A DNA stretch of 64,000 bases from Onchocerca volvulus (lineage: Eukaryota > Nematoda > Chromadorea > Rhabditida > Onchocercidae). Numbering within the stretch: the first letter of the stretch is position 1; each line of letters opens with the position of its first letter. Position numbers and translations under genes: made by a program. This document shows, one piece after another, positions 52,101-62,959 of this stretch. The notes under the pieces were generated by a model. That model was not told where the DNA came from. It did not search any database and was given only the letters and a program-made list of their open reading frames with translations. The stretch lies in the NCBI GenBank assembly GCA_000499405.2, contig HG738136.1, positions 1,838,646-1,902,645 of the forward strand. Reading direction: 5' to 3'.

Positions 52101-55100
52101 TAGAAGAATTATTTTTATAAACTTTAAAATTTCTAAAACTTTAATAAACTCTATAAAATTTGATTAGAAAATTAATTGGAAAAATCAACTTTGTTAAAAT
52201 TAAAACACCAAATTATCAATTTAATATGGCCAAATTTCTGTTTTACTTTAATAAAATTGACTGATAAATTATGCAGTAATTGTTAAATTATTTGGCCTAG
52301 CTAATAAATTGTTCAGTAATCACTAGAATATTTGGCCAAGTATCATTTAGTCAAGTTTTGTTGCAAAATATGAAATAAAATTTTAAGCAATATATCTTTA
52401 AAAAACAAAAATTTGTCGATTACTTTCAGAAGCTAAATTGTTATCAACTTGATTGTAAAAATCAAATAATCTTTAAAAATAATCAATAATTGGCCTAAAT
52501 TAACTCTTTAGTACCAGAAAATATTGACAGGCCAAGGTTTTCAATAAATGGTAGTAGCATGAAATTTTGTCATTAATAAACTTAATTAATTACATGAACT
52601 TATTAATTAACAGCATTTCATCACCTGGTTGCTACCGATAATTGCCATCATTTCGGCATGGATCAATTTCTTGTATATCCTGAGAAAATCACCATACGGT
52701 ATTTACATTCTTATGCTTTCACGTATCCTTTATTCATTCTCTCAGGTTTCTTTTTTTTTTTTTTACTAATTTATTGATTTTTTCATTTTTTTCAAACTTT
52801 CCATTCCAACAGATTACAATTACAATTTATTAAATAATATATTTAATGCTTTCTAGGAGTATATTTTAATATAATTAATTCCTCGACTTTTTTTTTTATT
52901 TTTAATTTAAACTTAACATTTTATTTTTAATTTTGAATTTAAGTTTTGAATATTAAAATTTTAAATTATGGGTTAAAAGTTTCATGCTATTTCATGAGTA
53001 TCATTTAATAAAAACAATAGCAGATGATATCATGGCGAAAGTAAACTGAGATAAATGATATTGATTTCTTTAAATTTTTGTGTTTTTTCTAGAAAAAGAA
53101 AAACCTTAAATGAGAGTTCAGATCATTGACCCAAAATTATCCGATGAATAAGGCAAAATAATAGAAATTAAAATTTTAGTGAAATTAAAATTTTTCTTTC
53201 CTCGTTTAATTTTACATCTTTTCTTTCCTTTTTTGGCCTTCTTTTTGAGTTCTCTCATTTTCGTCTTTTTTTTTTTTTCAATTAATTAACTTTTCAATTG
53301 GCTATTAAAACTTTTGAATAAACTATTCCGATGATAAAATCCTTCAATTCCTTGATTGAGAAAATTTAGTGATAAGATATATATTGCAAAAGATAGAATA
53401 TATCAGTACAATTCAGTTGTTTACTCCATATCATCATAGCACATAGTACAAGCTATAAAATGTTAATCATAGTACAAAGATCAAAAATTTGTTTATATCA
53501 AAATAAATTTCTAATAATACAAAGATTTTTGATTATTTCGTCATATCTATATTCCAAAAAAAAGAAAAAGATATTTCGTCATAATATGTTGATAAAAAAT
53601 GATAAGCAATGATAAGCAATCAAATGTTAATAATGATAAATGGATGCAGATTGCGATAATATGGATACCAACACTTCTTGCATTTGCATTCGCTTTTCAT
53701 CTTGTTATGCGAAATAGCGGTCAAAAACCGTGGGAATCTGAAGAAATGGTATCTTATCTTATCAATAATCGAAAGATTGATAAAATTTTATATTTTGAAT
53801 TTTTTTTTTTTTGGCATAGAAATCAAAGAATTTCATTATATATGTAAAACAAATTCATAATACTGAAAAAATTAAAATAATTATTCGATAAATCGAATTG
53901 TTTTTCTTTTTTTTTTTTTTTTTTTTAGTTTTCAAAAAATTCAACAGTATCCCAGAAGTTGTTAATGATATTGCAAGCGATCACAAAAACATCAGCTATG
54001 ATGATTGGTTGGTTATTTTATATTTTTTTACATATTTTTTTATTTTTCAAAAAAAAAAAAAGCATAACAAGGATAATTAATGCTTTATAATTGTAATCCT
54101 TGTTTTTTTTTTTTGCAGTAATTAAAGAACGATTAATTGATCATTGATCTCTTATGTTATATCTGATTTAAATGATTTCAAATTTAAAAAAGAAATTAAA
54201 TTTTATTTGAAGGTGAAGTGGACGCAGATAATGTATTAGAACGTAAGGAATGGATACCAAACTTACTTTTGTTAGCATTTGAAATAAGTACAGTCATATT
54301 ATTGATGAATTTAATGGTTAGTTTTCACAAATTTTCAATCAATCGATAAGTATGAATATTTTTTGATTGAATGAATAATTCGAAATAATAATTACAGATA
54401 TCGTTGGCAGTTGGAGATGTAAACGAGCTTCGTCATTCAGCTCAGGAAAAATTACTTGACATCAAAGTTAGTCTTGTGTCTTTTTTGAACTTACTTTAAC
54501 ATCAAGACTAAGTCTCGAGATGTTCTTTCAAAGTTGCTTGATATCATAATTTGTCTCAAAGTATCTTTTCAAGTTTCCAAATATCAAGATTAGTCTCGAA
54601 AGATTTTCTTAAAATTGCTTAATATCAAAATTAGTCTCGAAATATCCGTCTCGAGTTTAACATTGACATTAGTCTCGTACTATTTTTTCAAGTTGCTAAA
54701 TATCAATATTGATCTTGAAGCATTTTTTTCCTTTTAGAGATGTTTAACACTAAGATTAATCTCGAGATGTCTTTTTAAAAATTGCTTAGCATCAAGATTA
54801 GTCTCGAGTCTTTTATCCTTATATTGTTGAAATAAATATTAAAAATTTTCTGTGACTATTCAACATTGAAATCATTTTATCGCAGGTAAATTTTGCGATC
54901 GAATCGCTACAATTGTCAGAATCATGCGATTGCATTTCAACTTACGTAAATTTGCTTCATCGCAAAGAAACTAACAATATACTCGTCATTTATAACGATG
55001 GTACTTCATTTACCACCTGGATGAATGTCAAATTTGGAGGTATTTTGACGTTTTCATTTTCATTCCTATTTTTCATATGTGAAAAATGTTTAAATTTTCA

Positions 55101-55527
55101 TTTTCATTTTAGTGCTAACATGAAACAAATTAATCTTTTATAAAATGATTATTTTTTTATGTTTAGTTTTTTAGGATTTATTGTGTGATAATAGTTTGAT
55201 TGTTTACTCAAAAATGATAATTTTTTTAAGATACGAGTAATTTTGACGAACAAAATACTTCCAAAATGGAACATAATGAAGGAATGGCAAACAGGTAATT
55301 GTCATTATCATTTATCAGTTGATATCAATGTGATATGATGATAGAATGAGTAAATACCTGTAAAAAAAAGCAAATTTGTGACTTTTTTTTTTTACAGAGA
55401 TTCGAATAGAATTCCATTGGAAAGTGTTAAAGTTAATTATGAAAATGGCAAAATTGACAAAAATATCGGCGATAACGAGCATCAATTCAATGAAGGAAAA
55501 ACATTAAAATTATTACATAATGTTTGA
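49108..55527 (+). CDS. TRPA-type cation channel lacking ankyrin repeats
   Basis: Coding exons in phase: 49108-49214, 50045-50121, 50631-50683, 50943-51149, 51892-52044, 52614-52745, 53650-53748, 53929-54007, 54213-54316, 54398-54466, 54886-55039, 55231-55294 and 55398-55527, giving about 475 residues. All six membrane segments are present: S1 about 106-127, S2 134-153, S3 165-190, S4 200-222, S5 244-263 and S6 316-342. The pre-S1 motif is IRHPMVLNFV; the pore helix is QKLLMILQAITKTSAMMIGE (285-304); S6 runs into LLMNLMISLAVGDVNELRHS, the hallmark of TRPA1 (LMNLLIGLAVGD). The selectivity-filter acidic residue is Glu304 where TRPA1 has Asp. TRP channels of this family pass calcium and sense chemicals or temperature. 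TRPA proteins normally carry a dozen or more ankyrin repeats; here the start Met follows a TTTCAG acceptor and an in-frame TGA, just before the linker. Confidence 0.87.
51560..51868. repeat. intronic GGAGATAAAGTTATCA array
   Basis: About eleven units of about 25 bp alternating TTTGAAATTTTCGGAGATAA and GTTGAAATCTTCTGAGATAA types, i.e. a higher-order repeat of about 50 bp. It fills the intron before the exon at 51892 of the TRPA-like gene. Confidence 0.85.
54452..54815. repeat. tandem array seeded by an exon-intron junction
   Basis: About eight units of 40-60 bp with core TTGCTTAACATCAAGATTAG followed by TCTCGAGATG.CTTTT. The first unit overlaps the 3' end of the coding exon and its splice donor (CTTGACATCAAA|GTTAGTCTTG at 54455-54476). 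In the other units the GT of the donor is changed. Confidence 0.75.
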
Positions 55528-55569
55528 CCTTTCTTATTTCATATTAAATTCTTGCAAAAGACATTTTTG

Positions 55570-55768
55570 AACTGAAATGAAATGATAGATTGAAAAATAA
55601 ATCAATAAATGAAATGATAGATTGAAAAATAAATCAATAAATGAAACGATAGATTAGAAATAAATCAATAAATGAAATGATAGATTGAAAAATAAATCAA
55701 TAAATGAAATGACAGGTTAAAAATAAATCAATAAATGAAACGATAGATTAAAAATAAATCAATAGATA
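55570..55768. repeat. tandem array of poly(A)-signal-bearing units
   Basis: Five to six units of about 30-33 bp, consensus GATAGATTGAAAAATAAATC followed by AATAAATGAAAT, starting about 45 bp after the TRPA-like stop codon. Each unit contains two AATAAA hexamers. Confidence 0.85.
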
Positions 55769-55910
55769 ATATAAATCATCACAAAGCGATTAAACTTAAA
55801 TTTATAAGTCAGGAATGATAAATGTCAAATCTCTTCCGCCGTATTTTTGAATAAAGATTTGAAATTTCGACGAATTGCCAATAATTTCAATAAATTTCAA
55901 ACTTTTTCAG

Positions 55911-56168
55911 ATATATCATCTTCAATTTCCTTCGCGTGATCGACGAATGCGTTTGTTGAAACGTGGAATCGTTGGTCGAGCGATACAAATTACACTGGAC
56001 GGTGCAATAATACAACTTATCGAAAGTATCGAATCCGGAATTGAACCATTCGAAGGTACCATTAATGGTCGATCATCGACCGAAATTGGTGAAGATCCTG
56101 AAAGTTACGGCCGGAAATTTGCACGATGGCTTATTGGTTTAGATTGGTCAAATTTACTACAATTATAA
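55911..56168 (+). CDS. possible alternative last exon of the TRPA-like gene
   Basis: This is an 85-residue open frame after a strong acceptor (ACTTTTTCAG, to 55910), ending in TAA at 56166-56168, with a clean poly(A) signal AATAAA at 56603-56608. It begins IYHLQFPSRDRRMRLLKRGI, contains a hydrophilic middle (GRSSTEIGEDPESYGRKF) and ends WLIGLDWSNLLQL. Codon use and splice signals look genuine. It is in phase 0 with the TRPA frame; possible donors in the preceding exon (after the codons for ESVK, or AAT|GTTTGA at the stop) are weak. It may encode the cytoplasmic tail of a longer isoform. I do not recognise the sequence, and a separate gene cannot be excluded. Confidence 0.55.
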   Translation: MYHLQFPSRDRRMRLLKRGIVGRAIQITLDGAIIQLIESIESGIEPFEGTINGRSSTEIGEDPESYGRKFARWLIGLDWSNLLQL

Positions 56169-57041
56169 TGATTTCGGATCGGATCGTTTGAAAAAGGAAG
56201 ATTGTTACATAACTTTGTCTTATCAATAATCACTAACATTGCTTTATATTATCAGTAATTGATAACGTAGCTTTATCTTTTATCAGTAATCGATAACATA
56301 GCTTTATTCTAATCCATTTCCTTCCGGGAAAATGTTTTGTTTTATTTCCGATGAATCAAATTCTTGTAAATACATGCAACAGCTGTTTTAGAAAATTCAA
56401 TTTCCTTCATTTTGCATTTCTTTTTTTTTTTTTTTTTTTTCAAAAATATTCTAAAACTTTTTTTGCAAATGTCATCGCAGATTACTTCCTTCCGATAAAT
56501 CAGAATTATTTTTCCGCTTTAATTATTTTTGATTGTTATTTGTCTCATGGATTTATGTAATTATACAGGTTATTTTGCGAATTATAAACCAAATATATGT
56601 GTAATAAAGTTATCATCAAATGGTTGACACATTCATTTGTCAAAAGTATTCGGAAAATAAATCAGCTCATATAAGTCATATAGCTCTAATTTTAAAGATA
56701 TCTGAAAAAAAAAAAAAATAGCGATTCGCGAATTTCGCAAAAATTATGGACATTTCGGCAGTTTTTTAAATTGATCTTTTTTTAAAACTCTCAAGTATGT
56801 CATTATATTTTTGTTTACTTAACAATAAATCTTCGGAAAATTTTTAAGAATGAAATATCATCAAAGAAATAGTTTGGATCATTGAAATTATTTGAAACTA
56901 AAGAAATAGTTTGAATCATCAAAGTTATTTGAAACCTTGCAGATGTCTTCATAAATTATCACTTTTTTGAAATGTTATGCGAATATTTTTTGATTTTTTT
57001 GTTTCCTCTTATCATTAACTATATATTTAAATATTTCTTTT

Positions 57042-57084
<43 letters not shown>

Positions 57085-58020
57085 TTAATTTCTTAACATT
57101 TACCCGCTTGGCTCAAAAATCCTAAATACAACTTTATTTTTGACTTTTTGCATATATTTTCGGAAAATTATTACAGCTGTTTTCCTTGTAACTTATTCGC
57201 TATTTTTCCTCTTCTACAATTTTCTTAATAGTTTTGATTGACTTCTATTGAAATTTTCTAAATTATTAAAGCTTCATTTAGATATGAATGTAAAGAAATT
57301 GAATTCACAGGTCGATTTGAATCATTAAAGAAAGAGGTGAAATTTTTTAAATCGAAATATTTACCAACTTTTCAAATAATCTTTTAATTTCGATTCTTTC
57401 ATCATATCACAACAAATGTTAAATTTGAGGAACAGAACTACTTGGCTTATTTGGAACAGAATCATCGGATTTCTTGGGACAGATTAGGACAGAATCGCTC
57501 GACTTTTATTTACATGAATGTACGAATTGATAACAATAAAAAACTATCGAACATTTGAATTATCATATTTTTTAATGATCATTAGAAAAAGAATAGAAAT
57601 TAATCTGCGAAATGTGACTTTCAATAAGCTTCCATAGAAATTAAATGAATATTTTATGAAATTTTTCAAAAATAAGAATAGAATTCTTAATTTAAATAGT
57701 TGAAAATTTTTTTGCAAATAAGAAAAAAAAACAAAAAATGACCTTTCTCTTTTAAAATATCTAAAAGATATAAAATTGTAGCGAAATTTTTTTTATGAAC
57801 AAAAGTTCAAAAAACATTGTTAAAGATGCAATACGTCAGGATAATTACTTTCTTATATCTTTTATTAATCAAATCTTTATGAATTAATCAATTTTCTGTA
57901 TTTTGTTTCATTCTTTTTTTTTTTCGGCGATATTTTCAAATTTTTTTGAGCAATGTTTAAATATCAAATCGTTTGCATCAAATGAAAAATCTGAGAAAAT
58001 GAAATTTGAACAGAATAGGA
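56169..58020. other. intergenic, nothing recognisable
   Basis: It contains the poly(A) signal 56603-56608, a T tract of about 40 bases at 57043-57083, and scattered GGAACAGAAT/GGACAGAATC phrases at 57430-57500. A short open stretch at 57420-57550 (KFEEQNYLAYLEQNHRISWD) has no clear splice context. Confidence 0.5.
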
Positions 58021-59215
58021 CAGATGCGCTTGGCGCGATCATCTCATTTTGATTAATTCTTGTTTTGATTTTGATTTTCCAACTACATCTTTTGGATGAA
58101 TAGAGTTTTTACGAAAAAATGAATTTAAAATTTTTGGAATAAAAGTTGACGATATTTTTGTAAAATAATAATTTGATATATACTGCTCTATTGTTTCAAT
58201 GGCATCAATCAATCATAAAGATCTAACCTTAGTCACAATAGCGGTAAGTTCAACCTTTTTTTTTCCTTCTTGGAAAAAGCACAATTGATTGTAATCAAAA
58301 AAAAATAATACATATTCTTTCTCATTTATTTCTATTTTTAACTAATTTTGAAAATTTATGCTTTTGGATGCTTTCATCCATGCCGAATTTGCCATTTTCC
58401 CGATGAAACAGCATCGCCATCTCGATGATTTCACTAGAAAAGTAACAATGACAGAATGATTGCTTTGAATTTTGCTATATAAACATACAAAGAAAAACTT
58501 TTGGAAATTGAAATTTTAAATTTCTTGTCCACAATGATCCATGCGTAACTATGTCCGTTTCAGAATTTTACAACAATTGGTAGATATATGAAATAATTAA
58601 ATAGTATGGATGATATGCTTATCTAATATTTTCCCAATATCAATGTTTAATTCAATAAATTGCATCTTTGATCGATTCAAACATAATCTGCAATAATTAA
58701 CTAACCTGAAAAGACAAAAGAATGAATTTGTGTCAGTTTCTCTTTTCTTCGATATTTCGAAGAAAAGAGCAAAAAAAAAAAAAAACGATTGGAAAGAATG
58801 TTGAAGAAATCTGAAAAGACAAATTTTTATGATTAAAACGATATTCCTGAAAATTTCATTCAAAATTTCAAAGTAATGGATTGAAAAAAAAATAAGTTGC
58901 TAAAGTTATTGGCAAAAAAATTACCCGATGCTATATTATATATGAATGAAGAGATATTAGAAATCTATATTTTCCGCTGAAAAAAAAAATTTTCGAGAAA
59001 AAAATGTATCGAAAAATTTTTTCATAAATTTCATACTTTTAATTGTTAAACCAACAACACCTGTAATCTTCTGCAAGAAAAATGGATCAATCTGTATTAT
59101 TTTGCTCGTACGAAAATATTTTTTCAAATGGATAAAAATTAGCATAAATGTTAAATGAAAATATTCACTGATATTTGAGAAAGTTTCATACTTCTAGTTA
59201 GAACAGATTATACGA
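58021..59215. repeat. segmental duplication, copy 1
   Basis: Collinear with 60885-62480: for example AACTACATCTTTTGGATGA / TTACATCTTTTGGATGAG, GGAATAAAAGTTG.CG.TA, GATCTAACC, AACAACACCTGTAATCTTCT versus AGTAAAAATTTGTAATCTTC, and TTTTTCAAATGGATAAAAAT versus TTTTTCAGATTGTTGAATTG. Divergence is obvious, with many indels, so the event is old. It carries the decayed peptide gene. Confidence 0.75.
58228..58640 (-). pseudogene. decayed paralogue of the secreted-peptide gene
   Basis: This aligns with exons 1 and 2 of the intact gene at 60440-61476. The first-exon region at about 58615-58640 reads ...ACATTGATATTGGGAAAATA, where the intact copy has AAAATGATGTCAGGAAAATA, so the start Met is lost. Its donor CAG|GTAAAC has become TAGATAAGC. 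The second-exon remnant keeps the AATTGTGCT (signal-peptide end) and GTTGAA...AG|GTTAGAT parts, including the donor. It has lost a base next to the nine-A run, so the frame ends early at TGA, and its acceptor is replaced by a T run. The third exon was not found. Confidence 0.6.
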
Positions 59216-59263
59216 AAATATACAAAATTTTGCTTGCTGTAAGAAATAATGTTGATCCAGCTA

Positions 59264-59445
59264 GTCTAAATAAATTAAAATGTAAATTTTCCATTGTGAT
59301 TCTTCATACAACATTAAAAGTTTTTCACCGATTGCTTTGAAATTTCGACAAAATAGGCGCATGTTTTTTTTACAGATATACCTATTTTTTTTTTTTTTTT
59401 TTACCTATGACAAGTAAAAGTAAATAGACGAAATGAATTTATTGA
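59264..59445 (-). mobile_element. MITE-like element, copy E
   Basis: It starts with TCTAAATAAATTAAAATGTA and has TTTTTCACCGATTGCTTTGA, AATAGGCGCATGTTTTTT and ACAGATATACCTATTTTTTT as in copy A, then ACAAGTAAAAGTAAATAGAC. The right terminal repeat is degraded and a T run has expanded inside. Confidence 0.6.
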
Positions 59446-60378
59446 TCATGACTATTTTGTGCTTCAGTGGTAGCCGACCAAATAATTTGTTTTATGAAAT
59501 TCAATATAATTGATGAAATTAATAGAAGTAATTTAAATGAACCTTTATTACTGAAAATTATAACAAATGAAGGAAGAAATTAAACATTGAGTCAATTCAC
59601 ATAATTATTGAATAACTTACAATAAAATTTTGACTTCTAATTTTCTAAAGCGAAAAATGAAACTTGCAATTTTCTATTTTTTTTTAAATTGAATGCAATT
59701 CAATGCAAATAAATTTAACAGCCGTAACTCTGAGATTCTTAAATTATTTTTCGTCGTTTGTAAAGGATGAAATAAATCAATTCATTTAGTATCTAATTCC
59801 AATTTTAATTTTTTTTTCCCATAATTTTCAGCCATTTTTCTAAATCTTTTACATATTCCGATGTATCACATACGGTTGAACGTCACTCGACGATTCGTAA
59901 ATTTAAATCGATATTTTAAATCAAAAATCTGTCAAAACTCCCCAGAAAATACCATCATCAATTTAGTTCTTCGTTCCCACATATCCCGAATAATAAGAGT
60001 ATTTATACGACCCATGCATCATATCCCAACGGTTCCTTCAACAATGAATGTTTTCTATTTTCTCTCCCTCCATTTCAATCAAAAAAATCAATAAAGAATA
60101 TTTTTGTAGTGAAAACAGCATGAAGGATTACGGTATGATTAAATGCAGACTTGCTCTGTCGAATATTCCAGTAGAAAAGTTGTAGATTTTCATGAGAAAT
60201 TGCAATTATGAATGTTTATGTATACTTATCAATGATATTTGTACAGATGCAATCAAAAAAATATTCATTGTTAAAAGAATAGGACAAAAATGATGAATAA
60301 AGTTGACCAAAAGTTGAAAAAAAGTTGACCCATTTCAAAACAATCATTTTTCATTCGCTATTACCCACAGTTTGTCAC
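59446..60378. other. intergenic, nothing recognisable
   Basis: This is AT-rich sequence between MITE copy E and the 3' end of the secreted-peptide gene. A 77-codon plus-strand frame at 59861-60094 has no splice or family support. Confidence 0.5.
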
Positions 60379-60439
60379 TCATGCTTCTTCAACAAATTCT
60401 GTTTGGCTTTCGGGCATTACTTCTTCAATAGATTCCTCC

Positions 60440-61476
60440 TTATCTTCCAAAAAATTTTTCAAACATTTGCGTTAAAAAGTCTGGAAGTAGATCAAACAGC
60501 AAAAAAGCGGGAAATTCCATGCGAATTTGATCCGAAATTCTTTTAAATTCTTCAATTTCTTCTTCTGTTATTCCTGCTACTTCTGCTTGCATGGGATCAA
60601 TATTATTCTAAATTATGCTTACATAAATATAATATAATAAGCAACAGAAATCATCATCGTTAAATTATGGTTTAGTTTCTTATATCTCAGACTTCTTGAT
60701 GGTTTAAAAGTCAGAATACCCGTGAAATGGATTTCTTAGACAATTACCATAAATTATAAACTACTACTGGTAAATGAGCAATGTTCAGATGTCAAAAACA
60801 TCAAATGAAGGATATTAGAGAATGAAATCTGATAGAATAAAATCTAGACACACCTGATACGAATCTTTTTTCGACACATAGCAAAGCTTATCTCATTTTG
60901 ATTATTTCTGTTTTGATTTGATTTTTCGATTACATCTTTTGGATGAGTTTGTGTTATTACGAAGAACGAATTTAAAATTTGGAATAAAAGTTGGCGGTAA
61001 TTTGTAAAATAATAATAATCCATACTTCTGCTCTACTGTTTGCAAAAGAAAAAATAAAAATCTAACCTGAATCATGGTAGTGGTAGATTCAACCGTTTTT
61101 TTTTCCGTGGGGTAAGCACAACTGATCGCAACCAGAAGAAAACCCAGAGCACTGCAAAAAACATAGAAATATCATACATTTTTATTATTCTTTATTTCAA
61201 TTTTTCACTAATTTTGAAAACTTATGCTTATAGATTGCATTCATCATGCGAAATTCACCAATTTTCAGAGGCTTTTCCAATGAAATTGCGTCTCGATGAT
61301 TTCATTAGAAAGTAGCAACAGCAAAATGATTCCTAAACATGTTAGCCAACTAAGCTAAAATGAACGGAAAAGCTTTCTTTTCTAATAATCCGTATGCAAT
61401 TATTTAGATATATAAAGCAAATAATTGAATTGTATGGATGCTATGTTTACCTGATAAGATATTTTCCTGACATCAT
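60440..61476 (-). CDS. small secreted protein, family not recognised
   Basis: Three exons (minus order): 61476-61451, 61151-61067 and 60607-60440; phases agree and give 92 residues. The N-terminus MMSGKYLISALGFLLVAISC-AYPTEKK is a clear signal peptide with likely cleavage after about residue 20-21, made by joining exons 1 and 2. After a Thr-rich linker the mature part is acidic then amphipathic: DPMQAEVAGITEEEIEEFKR, then FPAFLLFDLLPDFLTQMFEK. Beyond the one in the signal peptide there is no cysteine. The predicted stop directly follows a run of six T. With five T the frame would continue for about 22 more Glu-rich residues to a stop at 60381-60379, so a sequencing indel or real truncation is possible. 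A decayed paralogue lies at 58.2-58.6 kb. Secreted, short, duplicated and family-less, it fits a lineage-specific secreted peptide; the role is unknown. Confidence 0.6.
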
Positions 61477-62480
61477 TTTTCAATTCAGTGAGTTGCACCT
61501 TTGATTCGTCCAAACAAATGAGCAATAACTATCCTGAAAACACAAAAATTGAGGTCGTGCCGATTTCTTCTTTTTTCGATATTTTGAAAAAAAGAGCTAA
61601 AAAGCGAAGTCTGGAAGGCCATAAGTTCTTGTAATAAGATGAATTCCCGACACTCATCCATATATGTTTCATCACTGGCCATCTCAATCTTTTTTCTCAT
61701 AACTTCAGCATCCACTCTTCAATCCATGCGCTTTGAAATTTCAGATGAAATTTTCGGAAAGGGAGAAATCGAAAGCAACACGAAAAAGTTGCCCGATATA
61801 TATTTCATATGAATGGAGTGCTGTTGGAAATCCAAAAATGTAGACTCTATGCCAAGCTTGTAATTTGATTGTTCTGATTTGAATACCAAATTGTTAAGCT
61901 TTAAAATGACTGCCACCAAATTCTCGAACCAATCACAATGAGTGACGTGTCTTAAAAAAAGTTTCAGAAGCAGTGGATATAGACGATGTCAGTCTACTAA
62001 ACCGATTAATTCATTCAATATCTATGATTTATTTTGATTATCAAAAATGGCGATTGCAATCTATAACTCTATGCATAAATTATGCTTACATAAGGTTTTA
62101 GTGTAAAATAGATGATGAATCAAAAAAGGATTATGCTTTAGTCAGACCAGCTCAAACTTTTTGACGAGACGAAATTTTCGAAAAAAAAAAAAATGTATCG
62201 AAAGATTTTTCCACAGTTTCATATTTCTTGTTACAAAATCAGCAGTAAAAATTTGTAATCTTCTACAAGAAAAAGGGATAAGCCTATATTATTTATTGTG
62301 AGCAGAAAAATATTTTTTCAGATTGTTGAATTGGCGTAAATTCAAATGAAAAGATTTATTAACATCCGAGAAGATAATTGCAGTTAGGAGCAAAGATTGC
62401 AAGAGAATAACATTCTTGAAACAGCAAACAAACTTGAGTATTTCAGTGACAATGATAAGCTTTGAATATTAAGATACTGT
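60885..62480. repeat. segmental duplication, copy 2
   Basis: Partner of 58021-59215, longer because of an insert around 61620-61720 and 61860-62150. It carries exons 1 and 2 of the secreted-peptide gene. Its right end (62160-62480) is again present as an inverted copy at 62960-63290. Confidence 0.75.
61477..62159. other. upstream region of the secreted-peptide gene
   Basis: Presumed promoter side of the minus-strand peptide gene. It includes a 76-codon minus frame at 61485-61715 (with MASDETYMDECREFILLQEL) that is absent from the other duplicate and ends just before the start codon. It might be an upstream or overlapping small frame. No further gene is seen. Confidence 0.4.
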
Positions 62481-62959
62481 AAAATCATTAAGATAAGGTT
62501 ATATATAATTTTTGAGGCAAAAATTTTCCGAGCACAGTTTGTTTCTTAATGTTATTTTTTATTATTTACACAAATTTATGGTCAGAAAATGTCATTTTAT
62601 TTTCATTTTGGCGATTTATTCATGTTATCAAAGAAATATCTGATTATCTTTGTTAAAGCAGTTATTTGTGGATATTTTTAGTATTTATTTTTCATTCAGT
62701 GCTTCATCTTATGTCATCGAATCATTAAAATTTTTTGATTGCAGTTTGATAGTACAAGTATAATTTAAGCTTTCTTTGTCTTTCTAAAAGTGAAGATAAG
62801 AAAGAATCAATTAAAAGCGAAACAGATAAGGAATCAAGACTTTTTTTGATAATTCCCTCTCCAACATGTTTTTGGATCATATTATATTTTCATATTTGAG
62901 AATTAAGTTAATCATGTTTGTTAAACTATCTTTTATCTCCATGCATGACGACGATGAAA

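Noticed and set aside
59861..60094. 77-codon plus-strand frame
   Set aside because: No splice signals, homology or composition support.
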